Assembly (NCBI GenBank): GCA_030770535.1
Contig: JASVEC010000002.1
Span: 1,178,001 to 1,242,000, forward strand
DNA length: 64,000 nt
Source: Batkoa obscura
Lineage: Eukaryota > Entomophthoromycota > Entomophthoromycetes > Entomophthorales > Batkoaceae
Direction: 5' to 3'
Shown: positions 1 to 12,385 of the stretch, one piece after another
Numbering within the stretch: position 1 is the first letter of the stretch
How the letters are laid out: each line of letters opens with the position of its first letter
Notes under the pieces: generated by a model
What the model was told of the DNA's origin: nothing
What the model saw: the letters and a program-made list of their open reading frames with translations, nothing else
Database searches by the model: none
Program-made: the position numbers and the translations under genes

Positions 1-859
1 TAAAAGCTAAGTAATAGTAAAATAATATTTGTAAGTTTTATTTTTAGTTTAAATTGTATAAAAAGTGGACAAAAATATTAATGAAAAGAATATTTCTGTC
101 AATTATAATTTTTTTTATAAGACACTTTCGATCCTTGTTTATTAGTTTATAGTAATTTTGTAGAGTTTACCTTTTGTTCTTTTTAAATACCATTTCGAAC
201 CCCAATGTAATGCGTTTATACTATAAATGGTTCTTATAAGAAAGATGTTTAAATATCAGATCTTTAAATACCAGATCTTTAATAGTAATAATTTTAATAT
301 TTATAAATAACTATGTTAAATTTATTTTTGAATCTTCTAAATACTAAATACTTAGTTAAACCTAACGTTCGTCTATTGAAATTTAATTACAAATATACTA
401 GAATACCTAATATTAAAAAATTCCAGAGATTATAAATGTTTCAATATATGGGATTGTTTTTTAAATGCAATTTGAGGAGAAAAATTATTAAACTATTGAA
501 AAAACATCCCCATATATTAAAAATTACAGATAAACCTCTATACTGTTAGCCAATTTTGAATTCATTTTTTTGATTTTTTCCTTATAAATTTTTTAGTCTT
601 AGACTTTCATTTTCAAAATTAATAATACTTCTATTATTTGTGTTTATAAAACAAAATTTTAAATACTTCATAGAATGCCTTATTACATTAGTCAAATATA
701 AAAATAGTAGCTTCAAAATAAATTTAACTAAGTTTAAAATACCCATTTCATTAAATATGGAATTTCGTATAGTGCTTAAGCTTTTGTTTAAAACCACTAT
801 TTTATTTATATTAATAATATAATTTTGAGTAGTTAAATAACATTCATACCTTAAAATTA
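1..859. other. AT-rich intergenic stretch, left edge
   Basis: No gene is recognised. Short open frames near 582-822 overlap on both strands and are low-complexity, as expected by chance in AT-rich DNA. The only structured item is a shortened copy of the palindromic repeat at 450-511. Confidence 0.6.
450..511. repeat. Shortened copy of the GGGGATG/CATCCCC inverted-repeat element
   Basis: Begins GGGATTG and ends CATCCCC, with ATAT on both flanks (446-449 and 512-515) as a likely 4-bp target duplication. At 62 bp it lacks most of one half of the roughly 98-bp family. Confidence 0.7.
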
Positions 860-2295
860 CTAAAGGGGCCTTTGTACAACAGCAGAGTTCAACAAATTAG
901 CTTCACTTAAAGTAATATCGCTTTTTTCCAATTTTTTAGTAGGGAAAGTCGTTTGCAACGTAAAGGGTTGGGTGGAGTTTATAGAGCTAGAATGTTTTAG
1001 ATATTATTTAAAAACAATAAAAAGACTTACGCTTGTACATAGTTATAAAGATCAGAAAGTGTGTGACTGTGATTAAATTTCGCAACTAGTCTAAAAATAT
1101 GTAAAAAAGTAGAAGAGATAGATATGTACTTCAATTACCTTCTGCCATCACTTAAACGTATCTGGATGGAAGTTTGAGGTAAATTAGGGTTGATTTCATA
1201 GGTGTGAGATGCATCTTGAATTTGAGATTCATTCTCGATAATGTTATATGGCTTAGCACTTGGTACAATACTAAATCTAAATTAACATATATATCAAAAG
1301 TAGAATAGTATGATGATACCTCCCTAATCTGTTCCCAGATCCTTGGAATGGCTTTGCAGAAACAGATGGACCTTTATAGTCTTCATCCATATTTCTCTGG
1401 ACATGAAGATCAACTCTTTGACCAGGTTGAACTCCAAGTAAACTAATTGGTGCTCTTCTATACATTTATTTTAGTATTGATTTTAAAATTTCTGTAAAAT
1501 TACCCTTCATTAACTCCACGTAAAAACTCTTGACCTTCGGGTGAAGTATAGCTTATTAATGGGCCGTCTTCTAATGCAAGGCCATTTCTCCATAATGTAA
1601 GTTTCTTGACAACCTGAAAATTTTAATCGATTCAAACCTTTGAGATATTTTTTTACCAACTCATTGTTTCTTTGAGGAGTACTTGGTTGTTGTGGAAAAG
1701 AACCTGGCAATGACAAATCTGGGTTTGAGCTAGAAGTAGCTTCATCACTTATTTTAAAGCCTGTGCCAGTAAAGATATTGGAAGGCTTTTTTTGTGAATT
1801 TTCCCCTTCTTCTTCCTCTTCATCAGATACAGGTTGATTGATTTTTGAAAATAGTCCATTTAAAAGTGAATTTACATTCTCAGGCATGTTAGGATATCTA
1901 ATTGCAGTTCCTGATTTTTCCCCTCCAGCAAAGAGATCTTGGCCACCTTCTTCTGGTAGATCTTCTCCTTTCAAATCGTCAAAAGTTTTAAATCTGCTAC
2001 TATTTTTATTGCTTTTTTGATTGTTTTCGTTTCTTGATGAACTAGGTTCGAGGCTTTTTAGATCTTGATGAACCTGTTCCGTTTTATTTTCAATTTGATC
2101 GAAATAGGTTTCAAGTGCCATCTATACATAAAAATATTATATTCATGTCTTAAAATAAGATGCTCTTACTTCAATATCCCAATTGGCTATCTCAAGATAT
2201 CTTTTCGCAGTTTCGGCATCGGCTCCTTCAATAGTTGAAACAAACTGTGAAATGATTTCGTTTTTATTGCCTTCAGTTAAATCATTATTATTCAT
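860..2295 (-). CDS. SHP1: UBX-domain Cdc48/p97 cofactor, p47/Shp1 type
   Basis: Adaptor that links the AAA ATPase Cdc48/p97 to ubiquitinated substrates and membrane-fusion work. Seven exons read on the minus strand: 2295-2170, 2121-1657, 1613-1504, 1457-1320, 1270-1139, 1090-1031 and 986-860, with GT-AG introns of 43-49 nt and an exact 385-codon product. The N-terminus is a UBA-like domain (residues about 1-45, containing AKRYLEIANWDIE). An acidic, serine-rich linker follows. The SEP domain begins VVKKLTLWRNGLALEDGPL (about residue 200). The C-terminal UBX domain begins TSIQIRLSDGRRLVAKFNH and ends with the stop. UBA-SEP-UBX is the diagnostic order of p47/Shp1. It is a lone housekeeping gene at the left edge of a gene-poor stretch. 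The family assignment is firm; the exact function is inferred from the family. Confidence 0.93.
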
Positions 2296-3063
2296 TTTTA
2301 TGTTGTTTGTAAATAAAAAATAAAAGTTGAAATTTGCTAAAATTGAATGATTTGAAATATATTGGCTAAGCTTATCAGTATTACGTATTTAAATCTTGAT
2401 CAAAATTCAAAAAATAGTAAGCATTTCTAAGGTTTTTGGAACTTTTTAAACTTATCAATAGAATAAATATGCACATCTTTAATTCAGATAAATTTTTTTA
2501 ATCCAGATACATTTATCTCTGCTTATTATTTACCTCGATATCACTTCCTGATTTCAGTGCTTTTAGAATAAATTTAATTTAAGTGATTTTGCTATTAATA
2601 ATTAGATTAGATGATTTATGGCCATCAAATATAATATTTATTTTATTGTATTAATTAATTTTGAAAACTTTCATAGTATATAAGACCACTAGTGGCTTTT
2701 ATAATACTTTGATAGGCTAATGGTGTTTTTTGCAAATCAGTATACTTTTTATAGGATAGTTAATACTTTTATACAAACTTATTTTTTACATTAAAAAAGG
2801 AGAGTCAATCTTTTAAATATATATTTATTCTGTGAAGCTATTGTCATAAAAAAGGGATTTGTACAAATCTTCACAATAATAAAAACTAAAATAAAACTAT
2901 AATAAGCTATTTCATAAAAGTTTTTTATCTAAAATAAACTTTAAGTTTTATTTAGTTTGAGTTAATTTATAAAATAGTTTCTTTTTAAACAAGTTTAAGC
3001 TATTAAATATACAATTATTGTAGTTTAATTTTTTTAATATTTAAAAATATTTTTTTACTATAT

Positions 3064-3161
3064 GGGGATGTATTTTTTGGTTTAAGAATTTTACTAACAA
3101 TCTTTCCACTTAAACAGCGCTTAAAAGATAGAAAAGTGATAAAACTAAAAAAGACACTCTC
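3064..3161. repeat. Palindromic MITE-like element, copy with ATAT duplication
   Basis: 98 bp, starts GGGGATGTATTTTTT and ends CACTCTC. ATAT flanks both sides (3060-3063, 3162-3165). Inside is the family's hairpin built on TTTTCCACTT and GAAAAG arms. Confidence 0.75.
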
Positions 3162-3286
3162 ATATTTTTATTTCTTTAGAATTTAATAAATATTATATAC
3201 TTTAATTATATTAGTTTTAATATAATAAAATATTTCTATAGCTTATAAAATATTAATCATATTTTTAAAAAATTAAAGTAGTATAT

Positions 3287-3385
3287 GGGAGTGTTTTTTT
3301 TGATTTCATTATTTTTTCCATTTTTCAAGTGCTATTTGAGTGGAAAATTTGTTAGTAAAATTTTTAAACACAAAAACACATCCCC
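3287..3385. repeat. Palindromic MITE-like element, near-consensus copy
   Basis: 99 bp in the opposite orientation to the copy at 3064. Starts GGGAGTGTTTTTTTT, ends CATCCCC, flanked by ATAT at 3283-3286 and 3386-3389. Confidence 0.8.
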
Positions 3386-4739
3386 ATATAGTATAACATT
3401 ATATTTTTAATCTAAAAGCAATTAATTATGCTTTAACCTTTTAAAAAATACTTTATTCAAGCAAAATTTTGAAACTTTAATTATATTGTTTTAATATACT
3501 GTTTGATCTGTAATTGCTATAGCAAAAAACAATAAATTTAAATATAATTATTATCAAAATAAAATAAAAGCTATAGTAATAAAAAAATTACAGATTATTT
3601 ATTTTTTTATCAATTTTTTAATTAAAAATGCATTTGTAACTATAGTTAAAAAAAATTATTTAAATTTAAATACACATTAGCAAATAGTAAATTATATTAA
3701 TAGAATTTAAGGGACCAAAACTTTTACACTTGTTGTATTATATAAAACTAATTAAAATTTTTAACTTTGTCATTATAAAATATGGTAAAATGAAAAGACA
3801 TAAATCTAGATTAAATGTTGTGAACTATAAAATTTTTAAAAGAGACTAGGAAAGGTTTATAACAACGTTAACTACAAAGATACAATCAATATTTTTAAAA
3901 GTATAGATTTAAGCTATCACTCTATTTTGGGTTTTCAAATCGAGATATTTATGTAATAAAGTTTAACTTTAACAAGAAAAATTATTCCCAATAAAATAAC
4001 TTGTACTCTGTAAAAATATTTATAAAAGTACCTACAGAATACTTTTACTCCAGATTAAAAATACAATGTTATTTTAGATTGCTGTAAGCTGAAACAGTTT
4101 ACTCAAAACCTTCTTATCTTAAATTAAGTTTGACTTAAAATATGGATGTTTGCCAACTTTTTTAAAATGGACCATAACAAAAAACTCCGTTTCAAAAAAC
4201 TATAGCCCATTTTTACTTAAAATCTTAATAATTATTTTAGAATTTTCTGGTTGTAATATATTCTTTAACATATTCATTTAAAATTCAGAGACGAACCGGT
4301 GGTAATATGACTATGCTTTAATCCTATTAGCGAAGCAAATAGCAATAGAAGTTTTAAAGTGAAATGTTGACTTTATATTATCCCATATAATTAAAATTTA
4401 AAGTCATATAAAATTAAATTAGTTTAGTTTTAATTTAAATACCTTGGCTATTTAATTTATTTTTAGGAGTTTAAGCCTGGCTTGGGCATTAATTTTTGTT
4501 TACTTGATTTGCTTGAAAGACCAATGATTTCATACACCCGAGCGTCATAATTTCAATTATACTGGGCCAACAATGAGAAGAATTTCTAAAAATGTAAAAC
4601 ATTCAACTCTAAATAGATTTAGAGTTAACTCAATCATTAATAAATGCTGGACAAATTTAACTGATTTACTTTAATTTGCGGCAAAAAAATTCTATAAAAT
4701 AAGGTCACCAAGAAATTAAGTTTCTTTAACTTATTATTT

Positions 4740-6769
4740 ATGGATTATAAAGGTTACCCACAGCAAGGAGGACACGGTTCCGAGAACTATCCAAATCAAG
4801 GTTATCCTCCGAATCAAGGTTATCCTCCAAATCAAAACTACTCAAATCAAGGCTACGCTCCAAACCAGAATTATGGAGCGCCTCCACATCAATATGACAA
4901 CTATAACCAGGCACCACCTCAGCAGGGACACAATAATTATGGAGCGAATCCACAACAAGATTATAATAATTACTCTCAAAGCCAATACCCTCCACCACAA
5001 AACCCACCTCAATATGATACACCTAATTACAATTCCTCCCCAAATGTAAACACGGATAATAAATTCGAGGGGAAAAAATCTTTTAATGATGTCTGGGCTG
5101 CCATTTTATTTATCGTGCATTTAGCCGCATTTGTTGTATTAAGTGTATTTATGATTAGAGCCATCAATTTCGGATCTTTTAGAAACTCTAATGATGGCTT
5201 TGGCAATTACAACACTTTTATTGGACTTGGCTCTGCTGGTGTGGTATCAGGGGTCCTTGGACTGCTTTATGTATTTTTAATGCAATTGTAAGTTTGAAAA
5301 CATTATATTTTAGCTTATATTAATTCAATTACTTTAGTGCTGCAAGGATTTTGATTATAATTTCCTTTTGGTTTTCTGCTCTATTATATTTGGCAATCGG
5401 TGCATACTATATATATCTTAGAGTATATGTAGTTGGTGTTATCATGATGGTTTTTGCTGTAATATATGCCTTTTTGTGGTTCTCATGGCGCTCCCGTATC
5501 CCTTTTTCCACAATAATGCTTAAAAATGTTTCTTTATTTACAAGACATTATCCTGGAACTATTTTTATTAGTTTTATATTTTTAGTATTATCTATCGCCT
5601 ATACCATTTATTGGGCGTTTACAGTAATTTTTATGTGATTTTTTAAATACTCTTAATAATCTATTTAGCTTATGGGCGCAATTCAAGTATACTCTAAACA
5701 ATCATCCAACTGCACTACTAGAGTTGTAAATGGACGGACCGTTCAGGAATGTAAGACAAACCCAGCCCTTTATGCTATATACGTTTTTACTGCCTTTTCT
5801 CTGTATTGGACTACTCAGGTAGATAAATTTATTATTGAATTCAGCAAAATAATCTATTTTAGCTTTTGAAAGACATTACACATATGACCATTTCAGGGAC
5901 ATTTGCAGCCGATTACTTTTTCCCTTCATCAACATCTACAGCATCAAGATATACATCATTTGCTTCTTTAGGGAGAGCTCTTACTACTTCATTCGGTTCC
6001 GCTTGCTTTGGAAGTCTTTTAGTAGCAATAGTTAGACTTTTAAAAACTTTAGCTTCTCAATCACGTAATGGAAGTGACAACATGCTTTGCGCATTCATAG
6101 CATGTTGTGCTGAGTGTATCCTCGGTAAATATATTGATATATAATATCATCAAAATTATAATACTAACTTGATTTAGCTCAAATTGAAGCACTTTTAGAG
6201 TACTTTAATACATATGCTTACTGCTATTGTGCTATGTATGGGTTGCCTTATATTCCAGCTGGGAAAGTAAACTTTAATCATCATGTTATAGTAGCAACAA
6301 TTAACATTCTTATTTAGGCTACATGGAATTTGATTAAAGACCGAGGTGTAGAAGCAATTATAAATGATTCTTTAATCGGAAATGTGCTGGGATTAGGTAA
6401 ACTACTTCAGTCCAATGTTTTATAATCATATTGATTGTTTGTAGGCTCTGTTTTAATTTCTGTCATATCAGCCTTAGTTGCATATATCGTCACTTCGATA
6501 ACTCAACCCAATATGGATGGAGGAATTATAACAGCAGTGGTAATAATATCGTTTTTCATTGGTCTCTTAGTTTCCAGTGTCATCTTCCAAGTAATTGAGA
6601 GTGCTAACACTTCATTCTTTGTTTGTTTGGCAGAAGATCCTCAAGCACTTGCCTCATACAACCCTGAGTTATTCGAGAGTGTAAGTCATTTAATGTACTG
6701 TTATAAAGATCAATTATTAATTATTTATAGATTCGTCAAACATATCCCCAAGTTATAAACCCTGTTTAA
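4740..6769 (+). CDS. PNS1: Choline-transporter-like (CTL/SLC44) membrane protein, Pns1 type
   Basis: Polytopic plasma-membrane protein of the CTL/SLC44 family; fungal members are called Pns1 and their substrate is not settled. Eight exons: 4740-5287, 5338-5623, 5669-5818, 5863-6124, 6178-6266, 6318-6396, 6445-6680 and 6731-6769; introns are 45-53 nt and the product is exactly 562 residues, close to yeast Pns1. Residues 1 to about 105 are a soluble tail rich in Tyr, Pro, Gln and Asn with repeated NQGYPP units, followed by FNDVWAAILFIVHL, the typical first membrane span. Many further hydrophobic segments follow, with a Cys-rich extracellular loop (QSSNCTTRVVNGRTVQECK) and the conserved segment ITHMTISGTFAADYF. 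The tandem Tyr/Gln-rich tail is codon-biased differently from the membrane part. The assignment is firm at family level. Confidence 0.92.
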
Positions 6770-7577
6770 AGCAATAATTTAATTTCAAATTAACTATATT
6801 CTTTAATAATAAACCAATTATATTTTTATTTTTTATTTTTTACAACGTTTAAAAACAATATGGCGAATGTAATATATTTAGTAAGACATTATAAACATAT
6901 TTAATTTTTTGAAAATATTTGAGATACAATTGAGGATTTAAATAAATTGATCTCTTAAACCATTTTTGCATTAAAATAGGGGGGATTTATGCCAAGTTAA
7001 ATTAGAAAAAGTTGAATTATTTGGTATAGAAGCTTAGCTTAGAATTGTCTAGATCTAAACCATGATTCTAATGTGTTATTTTCAACTTTTAAAAATAGCA
7101 ACACAATCCTTCTTATTTATTCTAATGGTGGTTTCCGCTTTAATTTCTTTCAAAAATTTGTTTTTCTTTCATTATACGAAAATTACACGATAATTATAGC
7201 TAAAATTCAAACCTATTGAATATAATAAAACATAAGAATAAAATATAATAATAAAATAAAATACAAATTATTGATATAAAAAACATTATAAAAATATCTG
7301 AACTTTAAAATAGTATTAATAATATAGCCTAAATTATGATCTTACTTTTCAATATTGTCAAAGTATAACTTGAAGGGTTTAGTAGTCATATTAGAGAAAT
7401 TCAATCATAGTTTTGATAATATTATCTAAAGTTCAATATTACTTTTTAAAAGAACTATCAAATAGAATAGCGTTTTTTGGAATCAACTACTAAAGGTTTT
7501 ATTAATATTTTAGCAAAAAAAATAGATTAAGTAACATATTCATTTACTACTGCTTATACAATATTTTTATATTTAAC

Positions 7578-7665
7578 TTATAATTTCAATATTATTTATT
7601 TATAATTTCAATATTATTTATTTATAATTTCAATATTATTTATTTATAATTTCAATATTATTTAT
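7578..7665. repeat. Four-copy 22-bp tandem repeat
   Basis: Four perfect head-to-tail copies of a 22-bp unit that begins TTATAATTTCAATATT, 88 bp in total. No variation between copies is seen, which suggests recent expansion. Confidence 0.9.
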
Positions 7666-8092
7666 AATAATAGGAGATATTTCATAATTAATAAATGAAG
7701 TTTGTAAGCTAAGTTACTTTTTGGTATACTGTTTGAATACACTTACTATGGAAAGTAACTTTAAATCAACATAATCAATTAAAATCCTTACACAAAAAAA
7801 TAAATCTCCTTAAAGTACGGGATTTCATTTTCATAGATTAAAAGTTACATGAGGATATTAAATATACTCCTTATAGATGCTAGATTATAAACAAATAAAT
7901 TAGCCTAAATACATCAGAATCGAAACTCGGAGCTTAGGCCCTGCTTAAGAGCTAACAAATATATTAAATTAAAATATTTAATATTCGCAAGTTTCTATAA
8001 ACATAACATTGATTAATTAACTACAATAAAATTAAAAAAATTATACTTGTCTTTAAAAAAACAATCTGTAAAGAATTGTTATTACACCACAT

Positions 8093-8189
8093 GGGGGGAT
8101 GTTTTTTTGATTTTGATTTTTTCCTTCTTTTAAACGTTGTTTGAGTAGAAATGTTGTTAGTAAAATTCTTAAACAAAAAATATATCCCC
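8093..8189. repeat. Palindromic MITE-like element with ACAT duplication
   Basis: 97 bp, starts GGGGGGATGTTTTTTTG and ends ATCCCC. ACAT at 8089-8092 and 8190-8193 differs from the ATAT of most copies, which supports a true 4-bp target duplication rather than part of the element. Confidence 0.8.
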
Positions 8190-9041
8190 ACATGTTTTAT
8201 TATTACATAGCTTTATGTTAAGTTTTATTATTATGAATCAATGCTACTAATAAATATGTTATTAAGACCCTACTATAATAAATACTACTTCATTATTGTT
8301 TGGCGCTTTTTCAATCTTACTTACGGCTTAAAGCATATATATTAAGTTTTAATAGCTTGTATTAATAAGAAAGCTTTATATCACAATTCCTAAAGTAAAG
8401 GCGATGATATATTAATTTTTTATTTTATTTCTAAAATTAAAAATTTTAATTTATAAAAAGAATGATGGGTCAATTGAAATTAAACGTAAGTATTAACCCA
8501 TACATTTTTATTTCTAATGTAGTATTGATACTTATCAAATTGTCTATCAAAAAAGCTAATAGTACGAATATAAACTTGTCCTGATTAATGCGGACGGTTC
8601 AGATTTTATATATTCAAGTTTATAATTGTTGAATAAAGGCTAAATTTATTTAGTGATTATTATTAAAATATTTAATACTACTATTTTATAATTGATTTTT
8701 CCTCACATTTGTTTATTCTCAAATAAGTAATATTCTCTAAAGTGGTCAACTGGGCCTGGATGGTTAGAATTTGGTTAAATGAAATTAGGCTGAATTTATT
8801 AACCAATTAAAAATAAATTTTATTGATTAAAAGAGGAAGGTATGATTTATTAGTTTACCTTTAATGTTTAATGCATGTTTTAATTTGAATCTTATAATTG
8901 AGTCTAGAATATATATAGTCAAAAGATTGACTTAAATTATTAATAAACGTTTGTAATTTCTTTCAACCTTTTTATTAATAATATAAACTACTTTTTGATT
9001 ACTTGTAATCAATTGTGATAAGCATTAAATTTAGCGTTAAA

Positions 9042-10403
9042 ATGAAAGGCGTAATTGATCAAGCCATCTTAAATTTAGAACCAAAAGTGGGGGATAATAT
9101 AGTAAGCTTTGATATCTCATATACGTGGGGTAAAGACCATATACTTCCAAGGGAATTGGAGCCTTTAAGGTCTATAGGTGATGATTTAGCGCAATCCTGT
9201 CTATCATATTTAAAATACGTCCCTAGCAATTCTTTAAGGATAAACAATGAGTTTCGTTTAAATAAGTTGAAAGAACTGGTTAAAGACGAGGAAACATGTC
9301 CTAAAGAAGTTCGTGAGCTATATAAAGAATTATATCATGTTCCAGAATGGGTAGACCAAGATCAAATCAAAAGAGGCCAAACATTATACTGGTCTTACTT
9401 CCCTCTTATTAAATTGATATTATTAAATTGTAGCTTAGTTGGTGGGTTTTCAGCAGAGAAAATAGTAGCCACGTTAAACTGTACAAATTATTTAAATAGC
9501 CCAACCAAAGCATACCCAAGGTTATTGGAAACTGCATTATTTGTAATGGATTGTATGTGCTTCGATGAACTCAAACCAGAAGGAAGGGGCTGGCTATCCG
9601 CCTTTAATGTTAGAATGATGCATGCTCAAGTAAGGCAACATGTTCTACGCTTACCAAAAGGCTTTTATGATAAAAAATTAAATGGTATACCTGCAAATCA
9701 AGAAGATTTATATTCAACGATACTTGTGTTTTCTTATGTAGTATTGATAAATTTAGAAAGGATGGGGATTAATTTATCAGATCAAGATAAAGAAGATTAT
9801 ATGGCATGCTGGAGATATATTGCTTATTTATTGGGAATAAAAGATGAAAATGGATACCTTGCTTCATTTAACAAAGGACGATGCTTAAGGGAAAGTATCG
9901 CGTTTCATTTGTATGAACCAAACCCTCCCCCATCCGAATCTGCATCTGCCATTGCAACTAATGTCCTTAAAGCTTGCTCATACCAACCCCCTTTCTTCCG
10001 TTCATATCATCATAATGTAGAATTAACCCGCTTTTTTATTGGTGACATTCGTTCAGATTATTTGAAATTACCGCATTCCCAGTTATATAAAATTTTAGTA
10101 CCTATTAAGGTGTTTGTGGCCACTCAAATTGTCAAATTTTTTGTATACATCAATCGTGATTGGGTTATGTCTAGCGCTAAAAGTGTAGGGTATAAAACAA
10201 TAGGAAAGATATTGGGCAAATTAAACCCAACCTACCAGTTTGAGATTCATCAAGAAACTAAACATAAGAAAGCGAATCGTAAGTCATCCGTTCCAGATTT
10301 TACAAGCTACTATTGGATTTTTATATTATTTTTATTTATTTTTACTCTATTTTTACGAAACAGTTTTAGCAATTGGAATAATTTGAAATTGATAAGTTTG
10401 TAA
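9042..10403 (+). CDS. ER-bound oxygenase, mpaB/rubber-oxygenase (DUF2236) family
   Basis: Single-exon gene of 453 residues. The first ATG in frame at 9042 is chosen as start. The family includes the mycophenolic-acid enzyme MpaB and bacterial latex-clearing proteins, heme-dependent oxygenases that cleave C=C bonds in lipid-like chains. Visible hallmarks are RGQTLYWSYFPLIKLILL (about residue 115), LVGGFSAEKIVATL, and the core GRGWLSAFNVRMMHAQVRQH (about residues 185-205), whose His and Arg residues are the likely heme-site ligands, then QEDLYSTILVFSYVVLINLE. A C-terminal hydrophobic segment (YYWIFILFLFIFTLFL) should anchor it in the ER membrane. It stands alone, with no other biosynthetic genes within several kilobases, so no cluster is suggested. 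Substrate unknown. Confidence 0.82.
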   Translation: MKGVIDQAILNLEPKVGDNIVSFDISYTWGKDHILPRELEPLRSIGDDLAQSCLSYLKYVPSNSLRINNEFRLNKLKELVKDEETCPKEVRELYKELYHVPEWVDQDQIKRGQTLYWSYFPLIKLILLNCSLVGGFSAEKIVATLNCTNYLNSPTKAYPRLLETALFVMDCMCFDELKPEGRGWLSAFNVRMMHAQVRQHVLRLPKGFYDKKLNGIPANQEDLYSTILVFSYVVLINLERMGINLSDQDKEDYMACWRYIAYLLGIKDENGYLASFNKGRCLRESIAFHLYEPNPPPSESASAIATNVLKACSYQPPFFRSYHHNVELTRFFIGDIRSDYLKLPHSQLYKILVPIKVFVATQIVKFFVYINRDWVMSSAKSVGYKTIGKILGKLNPTYQFEIHQETKHKKANRKSSVPDFTSYYWIFILFLFIFTLFLRNSFSNWNNLKLISL

Positions 10404-10495
10404 TTAAATAAATTATATTGTGCTGTTTTACATTTTAGTCGCTTTTAGGTTTAAACAAGTTTAATGCTTCAAACTAAAACTCTAATTAATTTTAG

Positions 10496-10755
10496 CCAAT
10501 TTTATTGAATTTTTTGGAGAACTTGGTCTTTGACCTTGTAAGATTGAAGACTCTTGATTACTTTAAACAAGTTGAGTTTTGGAGCAAATGCATCGTACAT
10601 CTACTCCTTTCAAATTTATAGTCTTCTCGCTTCCTTCATTTGAATTCTAGAAAATACACGGTAGAGTGTCTAAAGCTTTATGATGCTTTTAAATTCAAAA
10701 AAGAATCAATTATATCAAAGTTATCTTTGACTTATTTTAAACTAAGAGTAATTTG
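10496..10755 (+). pseudogene. Possible decayed coding fragment
   Basis: An 86-codon frame interrupted once reads as protein-like (for example LNFLENLVFDLVRLKTLDYF and SRFLHLNSRKYTVECLKLYD). It lies just behind the oxygenase gene on the same strand. Leu-, Lys- and Tyr-rich composition would fit an F-box or leucine-rich protein remnant, but I do not recognise a family and chance cannot be excluded. Confidence 0.22.
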
Positions 10756-12292
10756 AATACATTTATCTTATATCCTTTAGTAAGCAATATAAGAAATTGT
10801 ACTCAAACATTAGCTACAACAAATAGATCTAAACTAGGCTTATGTATTCCAGATAAAATTTCCTAATAGATTTGGTAACTACTAGTTGATAAGATGAATA
10901 GATTAGAGCAGTTTACAGTTAGATGCCTTTTATTGTTTTTAATCTCTAGTTAAAGTTTTTTAATATGAGTCTAAAAAGTATATAAATTACAAAAATATTC
11001 AAAAGTTTACAATTATAGTTAATTTTACTATGTACAGATTCAAAATAATAAGTATATAATTGAAGAGATGTAAAAACAATTAGATTACACTATTGAAATA
11101 AAACTTTGAACAATTAAATTTTAAGCTTTCAACTTGTTATATCTCGACGTTATTAAACATAAATTTATAAATTATTTATTAATTTAATTATACTGAGAAT
11201 CTTTACAAGAATATTGCCGCTTAAAAATCCATGAATTGTTTTTATCTAGTGCTTATTAGTTCCTCACATATGGAAGGACCTAATATATTAATTATACTCA
11301 AATCAATATATTCAACTTGAACTGGGAAAAATAGAGGTTTAATATTAACCAAAGTAATCTTTGAAAAAAGTAACATTATTAATGACATTAATATCAATTA
11401 CTGCTATAGTAAAAAAGGATAATAGCTGTTTATAGAGTAATTTTAAACTACAGTTTGAGTATCATTATCATTTTTATTGTTTTTCGTACTGTAGCAAATA
11501 CTTTTATACTGAAAAGAGTTCAAAATCACATCAAGTAGTAAATAGTGCTATAAACGGTACTATTTTAATTTTGATTTATGTTTATGAGTATCGTAAAATC
11601 TAAACTCATGTTTATGTTTAAGTAATAATAATATACTGGGCATAGTAAATAGATATCGAGCTAGAAGTATTTTTTATTATACTAATTAAAACTGTTGCAA
11701 AAACACTAAATTATTTCAAAAAACTAGTTTAGTAAACTTGACTTTGATTTAATAAACTTGCGGTAGGGCTCCTATTTTAACTCAAAGTCTGCTTGACCTC
11801 CCTGGACCCCGATTCCTTATTATAAATTAAATGATGTCCTATATATTATATATTCGTTAAGCTATTTTAAAAGCTCCAAGTACTACTTTACCTTGTATAT
11901 CAATTTAAAAGTATCACACAATCTCTTTAGTTAAACAAATAAAACTGAAAGTGTTATTATTAAATACTATAGTACATACATTACTGTCCCATTGTTTATC
12001 AAAATTTATTATTAAATCTACAACACTTTTTACTTTTTCCATTTTTATACAACACAAAGTTAAGAAAAACTAAAACTATAAAACTATAATTGAACAAACA
12101 TTTACAGTATTCCATTTTAAATCTAATATTTATAGTTTCAATAATTATATCTGTATCTATAGCTTAGTAACATCTATAATACTTTTAATAACAACCTAAG
12201 CTTTTTTAAATTCAAGTTAAAAGTTAAAAATCAAAAATCAAAATAAAGGTTTATTGAATTTTGATATAACTTAATTATTAATAAAAACATCT

Positions 12293-12385
12293 GAGAATGA
12301 TTCTTTTTCATTACTTTTCCATTTTTAAAGCACTATTTAAGTGGAAAAGTTGCTAGTAAAATTTTTAAATAAAAAAATACATCCT
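12293..12385. repeat. Degenerate palindromic MITE-like element
   Basis: The centre (TTTTCCATTTTTAAAGCACT then AAGTGGAAAAG) and the right end (ATACATCCTTATAT) match the family. The left terminus is eroded, so this is an older copy. Confidence 0.6.

Larger units (their letters stand above)
2296..4739. other. Intergenic stretch between SHP1 and PNS1 (divergent)
   Basis: Divergent promoters of SHP1 (minus) and PNS1 (plus) lie at its two ends. It holds two palindromic repeats (3064-3161 and 3287-3385) and otherwise featureless AT-rich DNA with no protein-like frame. Confidence 0.6.
6770..9041. other. Intergenic stretch with a tandem repeat and one MITE
   Basis: Contains the 22-bp tandem array at 7578-7665 and a palindromic element at 8093-8189. 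No protein-like frame is visible. The last few hundred bases are the presumed promoter of the oxygenase gene. Confidence 0.6.

Noticed and set aside
582-822. Overlapping frames of 60-71 codons on both strands
   Set aside because: Low-complexity Ile/Leu/Asn/Lys frames overlapping each other in AT-rich DNA; no start context, introns or family.
4738-5022. Minus-strand 94-codon frame opposite PNS1 exon 1
   Set aside because: Antisense shadow of the Tyr/Gln/Pro repeat region.
11790-11815. Short C-rich run considered as a tRNA T-arm
   Set aside because: No cloverleaf can be drawn around it; other B-box-like strings (near 4290, 7918, 23260) failed in the same way.
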